DNA of 8,732 nt from Nitrospirota bacterium (GCA_027415455.1 DAIBSV010000082.1:1-8732); one strand, 5' to 3'; counted from the first letter of the stretch, positions 1 through 5,910 are shown. Numbers and translations are program-made. The notes: a model not told the origin generated them from the sequence alone.

Positions 1-13
1 ATCCACCCCAAAA

Positions 14-27
14 GTGACGGCCGTCAC
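14..27. promoter_or_regulatory. Perfect 14-bp palindrome, possible operator
   Basis: The sequence gtgacggccgtcac equals its own reverse complement, with two 7-bp arms and no spacer. It lies about 60 bp upstream of the -35 element at 86-91, in non-coding DNA just before an AT-rich stretch. Symmetry of this kind suits a dimeric DNA-binding regulator. I do not recognise the regulator, and the site could equally serve a gene lying to the left of the window. Confidence 0.35.
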
Positions 28-85
28 AGTACGGAATCAAACATTTCTTTTTATATCAATATATTAGTGCCAAATAATATTTTTA

Positions 86-114
86 TTGACCTCAGACAAG
101 TCTGATTCTATACT
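86..114 (+). promoter_or_regulatory. Sigma-70-like promoter for the lytic transglycosylase gene
   Basis: The -35 box TTGACC (86-91) and the -10 box TATACT (109-114) each match the consensus at five of six positions, and the spacer is exactly 17 bp. The DNA just upstream (about 45-85) is very AT-rich and could act as an UP element. Transcription would start near 121, giving a leader of about 200 nt before the gene at 322. The spacer contains the inverted repeat tcagac-aa-gtctga (92-105), a position where a bound repressor would block RNA polymerase. Confidence 0.65.
92..105. promoter_or_regulatory. Inverted repeat inside the promoter spacer, candidate operator
   Basis: Arms tcagac and gtctga (6 bp each) are separated by aa and fall wholly between the -35 and -10 boxes. 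Many repressors act by binding in this interval. The repeat is short, so chance remains possible, and no regulator gene is visible in the window. Confidence 0.35.
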
Positions 115-120
115 GAACCT

Positions 121-321
121 GTCAATCGTTCCTGCCATCGAATCAGTATCGAAACAAACTTTCGCGGGGCCATGCACCCCGCCGGAAGCGTCGGAGTCCG
201 GTCGGACTCACGGCTCGATGGAGGTTCGGACAGTTTTTTTCCACGGCGTCCGCATCATGACAGACGACAGAAACTGGCCGGCTCGGGAATGGATCAGCCA
301 TCCTCATCAGGAGGTTGCGCA
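121..321 (+). other. Long leader of the lytic transglycosylase mRNA with several potential hairpins
   Basis: If transcription starts near 121, about 200 nt precede the TTG start at 322. Three short stems can be drawn: gcgggg/ccccgc (164-169 with 177-182), gagtccg/cggactc (194-200 with 203-209), and cctc/gagg (302-305 with 311-314), the last covering the Shine-Dalgarno sequence. A run of seven T lies at 234-240, directly after a second copy of cggac (227-231). That copy could also pair with gtccg at 196-200, so mutually exclusive folds are possible. I could not match the leader to a known riboswitch class. The attenuator reading is inference. Confidence 0.3.
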
Positions 322-942
322 TTGAACTGGATGATTCATCAATCCGTGGCATGGTGCCTGAGTGCCCATCTTCTCTCTCCAACTGTCCCCTATTCGCACC
401 TCATCACGCAAATTTCCTGCAGCCATCATATCGATCCCGTTCTTGTGGCGGGAATCGTCGCGCAGGAATCGCGCTTCGACCCACGTAAAAGTCGCGTGGA
501 GGATCGCATTCACGATGTCTCGCTGGGTCTGATGCAGATAACAACACGAACCGCTCGCTGGATGGGGCTTCGCGGCTCGATCAAACAGCTCTATGAACCA
601 GCCGTCAACCTGACCTACGGAGTCCGGTACCTGGCCTGGCTGCTCCAGAAACATCCTTATGGAGCCGATGCCGTGGCCGCCTACAATGCCGGAAAAGCCA
701 GATGGCGCCATGGGGGATATGTCAACAGCCGAGGCTCGCACACCGTCGAACACTATGTGGTCCGGGTCGTCAGCTGGGCACGGCGCTTCCGGCTTCAGTC
801 CCAACGCGAGGAACGGGAAATGGTCGCCCTCGAAAAACGTCGGGGCAAAGGGACACTAGTGTCCCACGACAACCGGCTTCTGGCTTGGCTTGACAGGGCT
901 CCCGGCACCCTTTATCCGGATATTGGGCGATTGCCGAACTAG
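322..942 (+). CDS. Lytic transglycosylase, SLT (goose-lysozyme-like) domain
   Basis: This 206-residue protein has the transglycosylase SLT fold that cleaves the MurNAc-GlcNAc bond of peptidoglycan and leaves 1,6-anhydro ends. The family signature is complete: the catalytic glutamate in AQESRF (Glu49), SLGLMQI (67-73), NLTYGVRYL (96-104) and AAYNAG (119-124). The rest is a short basic C-terminal tail from about 155. TTG 322 is preferred because aggagg (309-314) lies 7 nt upstream. ATG 331 would be too far from that site, and the in-frame ATGs at 172 and 289 lack a convincing ribosome site. The N terminus is mildly hydrophobic but no clear signal peptide is visible, so export is inferred from function. 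The last 87 bp overlap the opposing gene that ends at 856. The fold assignment is firm; the start is less so. Confidence 0.88.
   Translation: MNWMIHQSVAWCLSAHLLSPTVPYSHLITQISCSHHIDPVLVAGIVAQESRFDPRKSRVEDRIHDVSLGLMQITTRTARWMGLRGSIKQLYEPAVNLTYGVRYLAWLLQKHPYGADAVAAYNAGKARWRHGGYVNSRGSHTVEHYVVRVVSWARRFRLQSQREEREMVALEKRRGKGTLVSHDNRLLAWLDRAPGTLYPDIGRLPN
850..865. repeat. Perfect 16-bp palindrome at the overlapping gene ends
   Basis: The sequence gggacactagtgtccc is fully self-complementary. It contains the stop codon of the minus-strand membrane protein (856-858) and codes within the transglycosylase tail on the plus strand. RNA from either strand could form a short hairpin here, but no T-run follows on either side, so a standard terminator is not supported. 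Confidence 0.5.
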
Positions 943-1236
943 GTGTCGGTTCCGGTAGTTGAAGTAATGTTCCGCATTGACGATGACATCGTCGGCCCTG
1001 CCTGCAAGCTTTTTGTGCTGCAGAGACTTGTACAGGAGTGTCACGCCAGCTAGGACCACAAGACCGCCGATGGTCAGAGCAATCGCCCCCCTGACCGGAT
1101 GGCGGATTCCAAGCCCGAGGGAGAGCGACACTCCTCCCAGCGCAATCACGATGGTCGACAGAAGAACGAGAACCAGAAGTGTCAAGGGACGACTCCTTTT
1201 GATCGGCGTGGCCTGGGACGGGGGATCCTCAGACAT
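856..1236 (-). CDS. Small two-helix inner-membrane protein, function unknown
   Basis: The 126-residue product has a short polar N terminus, a first hydrophobic helix at about 18-41, a second at about 48-69, and a basic cytosolic-looking C-terminal half including EHYFNYRNRHL. The start is ATG 1236, with the purine-rich ggaaggggga directly before it. The open frame continues upstream to 1476, but that extension has no ribosome site and covers the promoter region. I do not recognise a family. The arrangement of two helices plus a basic tail resembles generic DUF membrane proteins only. It converges on the transglycosylase gene and shares its last 87 bp with it. Confidence 0.72.
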   Translation of the reverse strand: MSEDPPSQATPIKRSRPLTLLVLVLLSTIVIALGGVSLSLGLGIRHPVRGAIALTIGGLVVLAGVTLLYKSLQHKKLAGRADDVIVNAEHYFNYRNRHLVRQSPNIRIKGAGSPVKPSQKPVVVGH

Positions 1237-1263
1237 TCCCCCTTCCGGATTGATACACGGCTT

Positions 1264-1292
1264 AGGATAGACCGAATTTTTCAAAAGGGCAA
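1264..1292 (-). promoter_or_regulatory. Probable promoter of the membrane-protein gene
   Basis: Read on the minus strand, TTGCCC (1292-1287) and TATCCT (1269-1264) are 17 bp apart. Each matches four of six consensus positions. The -10 box ends 27 bp before ATG 1236, leaving a short leader that contains the ribosome site. Confidence 0.45.
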
Positions 1293-1390
1293 CGTGTTTC
1301 CGGGCGCAGCTGGCTGTGCCGCCTCTCACACGGAACACTCTCCCTTGCCTTTGCAGTGCCCCCTTCCCGTTTTGCCGATTTTTCCGGACT

Positions 1391-1419
1391 TTTCCCGATA
1401 CATTATCCTGTGCTATCCT
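1391..1419 (+). promoter_or_regulatory. Possible extended -10 promoter for the DUF5069 gene
   Basis: TGCTATCCT (1411-1419) has the TGn motif of an extended -10 element, and TTTCCC (1391-1396) is a poor -35 box at 17 bp. It lies 72 bp upstream of ATG 1491. The two promoters of this divergent region (1237-1490) would be about 100 bp apart, back to back. The call rests on weak matches. Confidence 0.3.
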
Positions 1420-1490
1420 CGAAAAAACTTGTTCCTTTTCCTTGGAGAAGGGAACATCCTCTTCTGATAAAGCCACGCAAGGAGGGACCC

Positions 1491-1925
1491 ATGGACTTGA
1501 GAAAGACCTTTCCCAGAAGCCCGGTCGACAGGCTGCACGGCATCGACCATCTCAAGAGAATCATCGACAAGGCCCGGGCCCATAATGCCGGGACCCTCGG
1601 AGAATACACCTACAATTGCCCTCTCGACCAGGTCTTCCTGAAACACATCGGGATTTCCGCGGAGGACTTCGCTCGTCTCGTCCAGACTCATTCCTCGGAT
1701 GAAACCATTTATGCCGAACTCTGGAAGAGATTTCCCAAAGCCCTTTCTCCCGAGGGGGTCGATGCCTTTAACGTCGCCTATGAATCGGCCGGACCCGACA
1801 CTCCCGAAAAAAAGGCCTGGTTCAACTCCGTCCTCAAAGCCCTTGACCCTCTTCGGACAGACATCACCACCTGGGTCCGGCTCCTTGATCTTGAGGAAAA
1901 GCGCCCTGTCCCCCACCTTAAGTAA
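1491..1925 (+). CDS. DUF5069 family protein
   Basis: This 144-residue soluble protein carries the N-terminal hallmarks I associate with DUF5069: a Leu-Arg-Lys-Thr-Phe-Pro-Arg-Ser-Pro opening (3-11), LHGIDHLKRIIDKARA, and the GTLGEYTYNCPLD block around 38-50. No signal peptide or membrane segment is visible, so it is probably cytoplasmic. The biochemical role of the family is not known to me. The start is clear: aaggagg (1479-1485) lies 5 nt before ATG 1491. An in-frame ATG at 1356 would give a longer N terminus but lacks such a site. The two M16 genes follow on the same strand after 83 bp; whether they share its transcript is open. Confidence 0.85.
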   Translation: MDLRKTFPRSPVDRLHGIDHLKRIIDKARAHNAGTLGEYTYNCPLDQVFLKHIGISAEDFARLVQTHSSDETIYAELWKRFPKALSPEGVDAFNVAYESAGPDTPEKKAWFNSVLKALDPLRTDITTWVRLLDLEEKRPVPHLK

Positions 1926-1945
1926 GCGGGAGGACTCTTTTTCGT

Positions 1946-1970
1946 CCCCCGACAATCCGGTCGGCCGGGG
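1946..1970 (+). terminator. Weak hairpin after the DUF5069 gene
   Basis: A C-rich/G-rich stem can form around cgac-aatccg-gtcg, flanked by cccc and gggg with a small bulge, about 20 nt after the stop codon. The T-run (about 1938-1942) comes before the hairpin rather than after it. Intrinsic termination is therefore doubtful, and read-through into the M16 genes is likely. Confidence 0.25.
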
Positions 1971-2008
1971 TCCATTCACTCTGCATCCTAACTCAAGGGA
2001 GCCTGCCC

Positions 2009-3433
2009 ATGACTCATCGTTTCCCGCGTCAAGTGCTACTTGGTTCTCTCCTCGTTTTCTGGCTCGCCCTCCCGATCACCCTCATTTCATCCCAGAACGC
2101 CTCTGCCGATACCGCCAATCCTTCGGGGTCTTCGCTCAAACTAAGTCTTCTCCCCCAGGTCCACCACTTCAAAAACGGGTTGACTCTCGTCACCGTCAAT
2201 GATCCCTACAGCCCGACACTGACCTTCCAGATCTGGTACAGGGTCGGGTCCAGGAACGAACACAGGGGGCGGACCGGAATCTCTCACTTCAACGAACACA
2301 TGATGTTTACTGGGACAAAAAAGTTTCCCCACGGGAAGCTCGACACCCTCATCAATGGCGTAGGGGGTCAGCTCAATGCCTTCACCGACTATGACTTCAC
2401 AGCCTATTTCGAGAATGTGGCCCCGGACAAGATCGACCTTCCGCTGGCCATCGAGTCGGACCGAATGACCCATCTTCTTCTCTCCCCGGATCAGGTGGAA
2501 CGGGAACGCAACATCGTCCTCGAAGAACGCCGGAACGACTATGACGACCCGACCCAGAAGCTTGTCGAAAAAGTCTATTCCACGGCCTACGCGGTCCACC
2601 CCTACCACAATCCCGTCATCGGGTGGGAAAAGGATATCCAGCACACCACCCGCAAGGATATCCTGAACTACTACCGGGCCCATTACATGCCGAACAATGC
2701 GACGATTGTCGTCGTCGGACCGGTCGACGATCGGACTCTTGTCAAAAAGGTCCGCACCTATTTCGGAGGCATTCCCCGAGGACACCTCGCCAAGTCCCGG
2801 ATCCCCGCCGAACCAGCCCAGCACCACCTCCGTATGACCGTCGTCAGGAAACCCGCCATGCTCCCCATCACCATGATGGCCTTTCACGCTCCCAATTTCA
2901 GGAGCCGGGATGCCATGGCGCTCGTGGTTCTCGCCCAGGTTCTCTCGGGTGGGCGCACCTCTCTTCTGTATCAGGACATGATCTATCACCATCCTGTGGC
3001 GGTGGATGCCGAGGGCTCCTATGACCCGTTGACCCACGACCCGGGGCTTTTCTATTTTTACGCCCAGGGACTGCCGAAGACGTCTCCCCCGCTTCTCAGG
3101 AAAAGGCTTGACGCCGTCATCCGGAAAGTCAGGCAGACACGGGTCCCCGCGGACCTTCTCGAATCGGCCAAGAAGCAAATCCTGACCCAGTTCGTCATGA
3201 ACCAGGAGTCGGCCTTTGGAATGGGGATGCTTCTCGGGATGATGTCCGCCGACAGGGTTCCCATGACCTATCTCACGGATTATGTCCGGAAGATTCAGAG
3301 CGTGACTGCCGACGACCTTCTTCGTGTCGCCCGGAAGTATCTCCGGAGCTCAAACGAGACGGTCGGGTACCTGTTTCCGACCGGACCCGTTCGGCATCCC
3401 TCCTTTTCTCGCCCTGGCCGGATCGTCCGATAG
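2009..3433 (+). CDS. Exported M16 family zinc metallopeptidase, catalytic member
   Basis: The 474-residue protein is an insulinase/pitrilysin (M16) peptidase of the short, two-domain type. The inverted zinc motif is intact: HFNEH at 93-97 (His93, Glu96, His97), and the third ligand lies in VLEERR, most likely Glu173, 76 residues after His97 as in the family. The neighbouring GISHFNEHMMFTGT and the GGQLNAFTDYDFTAYF segment are typical. The C-terminal M16 domain covers about 215-400. A signal peptide is visible (hydrophobic 9-27, ASA before a probable cut after residue 33), so it acts in the periplasm, probably degrading unfolded or signal peptides. The start is supported by aaggga (1995-2000), 8 nt before ATG. 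The next gene encodes a paralogue without zinc ligands, which suggests a heteromeric pair like the mitochondrial processing peptidase subunits. Confidence 0.93.
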   Translation: MTHRFPRQVLLGSLLVFWLALPITLISSQNASADTANPSGSSLKLSLLPQVHHFKNGLTLVTVNDPYSPTLTFQIWYRVGSRNEHRGRTGISHFNEHMMFTGTKKFPHGKLDTLINGVGGQLNAFTDYDFTAYFENVAPDKIDLPLAIESDRMTHLLLSPDQVERERNIVLEERRNDYDDPTQKLVEKVYSTAYAVHPYHNPVIGWEKDIQHTTRKDILNYYRAHYMPNNATIVVVGPVDDRTLVKKVRTYFGGIPRGHLAKSRIPAEPAQHHLRMTVVRKPAMLPITMMAFHAPNFRSRDAMALVVLAQVLSGGRTSLLYQDMIYHHPVAVDAEGSYDPLTHDPGLFYFYAQGLPKTSPPLLRKRLDAVIRKVRQTRVPADLLESAKKQILTQFVMNQESAFGMGMLLGMMSADRVPMTYLTDYVRKIQSVTADDLLRVARKYLRSSNETVGYLFPTGPVRHPSFSRPGRIVR

Positions 3434-3437
3434 GATT

Positions 3438-3458
3438 TGAACGGACCCCTGAACGGAC
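3438..3458 (+). repeat. Short tandem repeat, 12-bp period
   Basis: The 9-mer tgaacggac occurs at 3438-3446 and again at 3450-3458, just after the stop of the first M16 gene and before the hairpin at 3467. It could be a regulatory half-site pair or a small duplication; function is unknown. Confidence 0.4.
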
Positions 3459-3466
3459 ATTGACCC

Positions 3467-3490
3467 GGGAATCCCACGGGTGGGATTCCC
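3467..3490 (+). other. Strong hairpin between the two M16 genes
   Basis: Arms of 11 nt, starting gggaatccca on the left and ending tgggattccc on the right, are perfect inverse complements separated by two bases. The realistic fold is 10 bp with a 4-nt loop. It ends 6 nt before the ribosome site aggaga (3497-3502) of the second gene and no T-run follows, so it is not a standard terminator. Likely roles are RNA processing or stabilisation, or adjusting translation of the lipoprotein gene relative to the catalytic one. The structure is seen; the role is inferred. Confidence 0.6.
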
Positions 3491-3507
3491 TACGACAGGA
3501 GAACCAC

Positions 3508-4980
3508 ATGGCCCCACTGAAATCGCTTCCCACCACCAGAGTGCTCGCGGGACTTCTTTTTCCATCCCTCATTTTTCTCTCCGCGTGCGCCCATGCCCCC
3601 GCATCCGCTCCTTCCGCCGGAACAGAAAATAAAAAGCCCTCCCAGGCCTTAGAATCCGTTTCGCAGTATCCCGTTCCTGCGATGCACACGTCCATTTATG
3701 CCACCACGCTTGCCAATGGACTCACGGTCTATGTGGTCCCCCGTCCCGACCTTCCCCTGATTTCCTTCCGCATCGGGATTCGGGCCGGATCCGCCGAAGA
3801 CCCGGCCGGAAAAGGCGGGACTGCGGCTCTTGCGGCGAGCCTGTTGGGGAAAGGCACCAGGAATCATGACGCTCCCGCCATCTTCCGGATCGTCGACGGG
3901 ACAGGCGGCTCCCTGGAAGCCTCCGCAGGGCGCGATTTCACGACCGTCTCGGGAGACAGCCTCTCCACGGAGACCCCCACGCTTCTCTCCCTCGCCTCGG
4001 AAATGGTTGCAAGCCCGACATTCCCTCAACGGGAGTTCGACGTAAAGAAAGCGAGCACCATCGCTTCCCTGATCGATGCCGAGAGCCACCCGGGGCCGAA
4101 GGGAACCGACCTTTTCTACCGCCTGCTCTTCGGCCATGGGCCTTATGGCCATCCTCCCGCGGGAACATCCGGATCCCTCAAGGGGATTACCCGCAGCGAC
4201 CTGGCGGAATTCGTGGCGGCCCGCTATCGTCCCGACCGCTCCGTTCTGATTCTGGCCGGGAACATTTCCCCCAGGGAAGGACTGGATTTGGCCCGGCGCT
4301 ATTTCGGAAGTTGGGCCCCTCAACCCGTCTCTTCTCCCGCCCCGCACACCCGGGTGGCGATGACCTCTCCCAAAACAGGGATCTTTCTCGTCGACAAACC
4401 GGAACTGCGGCAATCCACTGTTTTCTACGGAACCCCCGGCATTGCCCGTCAGGATCCCTCGTTCTATAACGCCCTCGTCTTCAATATGGTTCTCGGAGCC
4501 ACCAACACCTCCACCCTGAACCGGGTCATCCGGCAAAAGATGGGGCTGGTCTACTACATCCACACGGGGCTCGACGCCGAACGGCATCCCGGTCCCTTTC
4601 TCGTCAACTTTCAGACCCATGCTCCAAATACCAAGAAAGTCCTCACGGCGATGGACAAGGTTCTCGCCGAGGCAGCCAATTCCCCCCCCTCTCCGGAAAA
4701 GGTGAAGGCGGTCAAGGACCAGCTGGTGGGAGGCTTCCCATTCCTGATGAACACCACCTCAAAGCTTGCCTCCCTTCTGCTCGTCGTCTGGAGCGACAAC
4801 CTTGGGCTGACCTATTTCACCGATTATCCGGACCAGGTGAGCCGGGTCACTCCCGAATCGGCTCTGGCCGCCGGTCAGCACCTTCTTCGCGACAAGCCCT
4901 TCGTGACCGTCATTGTCGGACCACGCAAAACCCTGGAAAAGGCGGGAATCAAGGGTCAGTCTCCCCCTGCCTCATTCTGA
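3508..4980 (+). CDS. M16 family lipoprotein, non-catalytic partner subunit
   Basis: The 490-residue product is an M16 homologue that has lost the active site. Where the family has HxxEH it reads GTAALAASLLGKGT (about 105-118), keeping the helix and the GT turn but none of the ligands. The second half is well preserved, with RQKMGLVYYIHTGLDA, the usual R...GL-Y region of the C-terminal M16 domain. The N terminus is a lipoprotein signal: hydrophobic 12-24, then LSAC with Cys27; Ala at +2 favours the outer membrane. ATG 3508 follows aggaga (3497-3502) by 5 nt; a TTG at 3460 would place the lipobox too deep and lacks a ribosome site. It probably pairs with the catalytic M16 enzyme 74 bp upstream, aiding substrate binding at the outer membrane. 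Zinc-free partners of this kind are well known in bacterial M16 gene pairs. Confidence 0.9.
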   Translation: MAPLKSLPTTRVLAGLLFPSLIFLSACAHAPASAPSAGTENKKPSQALESVSQYPVPAMHTSIYATTLANGLTVYVVPRPDLPLISFRIGIRAGSAEDPAGKGGTAALAASLLGKGTRNHDAPAIFRIVDGTGGSLEASAGRDFTTVSGDSLSTETPTLLSLASEMVASPTFPQREFDVKKASTIASLIDAESHPGPKGTDLFYRLLFGHGPYGHPPAGTSGSLKGITRSDLAEFVAARYRPDRSVLILAGNISPREGLDLARRYFGSWAPQPVSSPAPHTRVAMTSPKTGIFLVDKPELRQSTVFYGTPGIARQDPSFYNALVFNMVLGATNTSTLNRVIRQKMGLVYYIHTGLDAERHPGPFLVNFQTHAPNTKKVLTAMDKVLAEAANSPPSPEKVKAVKDQLVGGFPFLMNTTSKLASLLLVVWSDNLGLTYFTDYPDQVSRVTPESALAAGQHLLRDKPFVTVIVGPRKTLEKAGIKGQSPPASF

Positions 4981-4987
4981 TCCAACC

Positions 4988-5015
4988 GGGGAGGGTCCTT
5001 TTGCGGGCCCTCCCC
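4988..5015 (+). terminator. Terminator-like hairpin after the M16 pair
   Basis: Starting 8 nt after the stop codon, ggggagggtcc pairs with gggccctcccc (11 bp with one G-T) around the loop ttttgc. The stem is very stable but is followed by tctcatca rather than a T-run. It fits a weak-tract or stability hairpin at the end of the M16 transcript. Confidence 0.55.
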
Positions 5016-5040
5016 TCTCATCACAGCCCCATACCCACAC

Positions 5041-5058
5041 AAAAACCCCGGGTGGGGT
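5041..5058 (-). terminator. Intrinsic terminator for the minus-strand genes
   Basis: Read on the minus strand, acccc-accc-ggggt is followed directly by a run of T (5045-5041). The stem is short (5 bp, 6-7 with flanking weak pairs) but GC-rich. It lies about 120 nt past the stop at 5180 and would end transcription before it meets the M16 unit coming from the other side. Confidence 0.45.
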
Positions 5059-5086
5059 CATCAAGACATTTATACCCAAAAACATG

Positions 5087-5119
5087 GCGAGAAGGGGGTC
5101 TCCCAGGAGGGATTCTCGC
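5087..5119. repeat. Inverted repeat in the convergent intergenic region
   Basis: gcgagaa (5087-5093) and ttctcgc (5113-5119) are exact inverse complements with 19 nt between them, partly able to pair as tccc/ggga. The interval 4981-5179 holds no convincing gene: only the two terminator-like hairpins and this repeat. Confidence 0.4.
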
Positions 5120-5179
5120 GCCTATGGGCGAACTCGGGCGGGTTTCTGGATGGAAACGGCAAGGAGCGGTGCAGGAAGT

Positions 5180-5635
5180 CTAATTTGAGGAAAAGGAGTA
5201 GAGATAGCGCCAGGACACGGGGGTTTCGGGGTCTTCGACATTGAAGAGGACAGGGATGGTATGGCCTTTCTTGTCCTGCAGTTCAAAGACAACAAGATGA
5301 TAGGCGACAAAGCGGACTTGGGAACGATGGGTGAGAGCGAGAGAACGCCCCTGCGCAACCATGGTGGGCAGAAGCGTTGAAAAATCCTTTATTCCCATCG
5401 CTGTGTTGACGGTATCGGACTCGAAGCTCCCGACGCCGGTCGATTTTTCCGAAGAGGATGGCGATGAGGAGGCGGAAGGGGGCGGAACGGAACGGACACC
5501 AGCCTTCATGAGAATCTTCATGTGGCGAAGCTGTCCCTGCAGGTTTCCGATCTGAATCTGTTCATAGGTCACGATGCCCGACGAGACAAGGAACAAAAAA
5601 AATGTTCCTCCGATCACCAGCCTTCGTTCATTCAC
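5180..5635 (-). CDS. Membrane-anchored periplasmic protein, unknown function
   Basis: The 151-residue product has one N-terminal hydrophobic helix (about 6-23), a short amphipathic stretch that could be a brief coiled coil (25-45), a Pro/Ser-rich linker (about 51-66), and a small C-terminal domain with beta-strand character ending in WRYLYSFSSN. The topology suggests an inner-membrane anchor with the C-terminal domain in the periplasm. I do not recognise the family. GTG 5635 is chosen because ggaagggg (5651-5644) lies 7 nt before it; an in-frame TTG at 5641 sits too close to that site. It starts 33 bp after the bS22-like gene and probably shares its transcript. Confidence 0.7.
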   Translation of the reverse strand: MNERRLVIGGTFFLFLVSSGIVTYEQIQIGNLQGQLRHMKILMKAGVRSVPPPSASSSPSSSEKSTGVGSFESDTVNTAMGIKDFSTLLPTMVAQGRSLALTHRSQVRFVAYHLVVFELQDKKGHTIPVLFNVEDPETPVSWRYLYSFSSN

Positions 5636-5668
5636 GACCAATCCCCTTCCAGCCAGCTCTGAGCGAAT

Positions 5669-5758
5669 TTACTTCTTCTTGTGACGGGACTGTCTTCGAA
5701 GCTTCTTGTATTTGTGTTTCCGGATCTTCTTGCGACGCTTTTTGATAACACTCGACAT
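5669..5758 (-). CDS. bS22-like mini protein of the small ribosomal subunit (AURKAIP1/COX24 domain)
   Basis: This gene codes for only 29 residues, more than half of them Lys or Arg: it opens MSSVIKKRRKKIRKHK and ends in RRQSRHKKK. That pattern matches the AURKAIP1/COX24 family, whose mitochondrial member is mS38 and whose actinobacterial member is ribosomal protein bS22, a tiny peptide bound to rRNA at the decoding side of the 30S subunit. ATG 5758 is chosen because the family starts at this methionine; gggaga lies about 10 nt upstream, a little far. The same frame is open up to ATG 5869, but the extra residues do not resemble the family. Genes this short are often missed by automatic annotation. 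It lies between ftsB and the hypothetical gene at 5635. Confidence 0.85.
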   Translation of the reverse strand: MSSVIKKRRKKIRKHKYKKLRRQSRHKKK

Positions 5759-5880
5759 GCGCTCGTTTTCTCCCAGGCCCCCCCGGTCGTACCGGAAGGA
5801 GTCCTCTAACGCCTTGACCGTTTGATTGTCCCGACAAATGCCTTCGCGACACCGAATTGGAATGAACACAACAAGTGATG

Positions 5881-5910
5881 ATCCTAACGCACTTTCATCT
5901 TAAAAATCAA
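5881..5910 (-). promoter_or_regulatory. Possible promoter for the bS22-like gene
   Basis: Minus-strand TTGATT (5910-5905) and TAGGAT (5886-5881) are 18 bp apart and match four of six consensus positions each. The site begins 3 bp after the ftsB stop and lies about 120 bp before ATG 5758. No terminator is visible after ftsB, so this would add to read-through from the enolase operon. Confidence 0.35.

Noticed and set aside
234..240. Run of seven T as a complete intrinsic terminator in the leader
   Set aside because: The only stem ending directly before it has five base pairs and a long loop. I keep it only as part of a possible attenuator.
172..321. N-terminal extension of the transglycosylase to ATG 172
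   Set aside because: No ribosome site precedes it, the extra residues are Arg/Ser-rich without a signal peptide, and aggagg sits correctly for TTG 322.
1237..1476. N-terminal extension of the minus-strand membrane protein to 1476
   Set aside because: The added residues are basic and low-complexity, no ribosome site is present, and the stretch contains the probable promoter.
2141..3178. Minus-strand open frame of 345 codons opposite the catalytic M16 gene
   Set aside because: The M16 motifs are unambiguous on the plus strand. The antisense product shows no domain pattern.
3460..3508. TTG start at 3460 for the second M16 gene
   Set aside because: It would translate through the strong hairpin and add 16 polar residues before the lipoprotein signal. 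ATG 3508 has its own ribosome site.
3649..4620. Minus-strand open frame of 323 codons opposite the second M16 gene
   Set aside because: It is Gly/Arg-rich shadow coding, and the lipobox and M16 C-terminal domain fix the true strand.
5759..5869. Upstream ATG 5869 for the bS22-like gene, giving 66 residues
   Set aside because: The added 37 residues do not resemble the family, whose members are about 28-33 residues and begin at the methionine at 5758.
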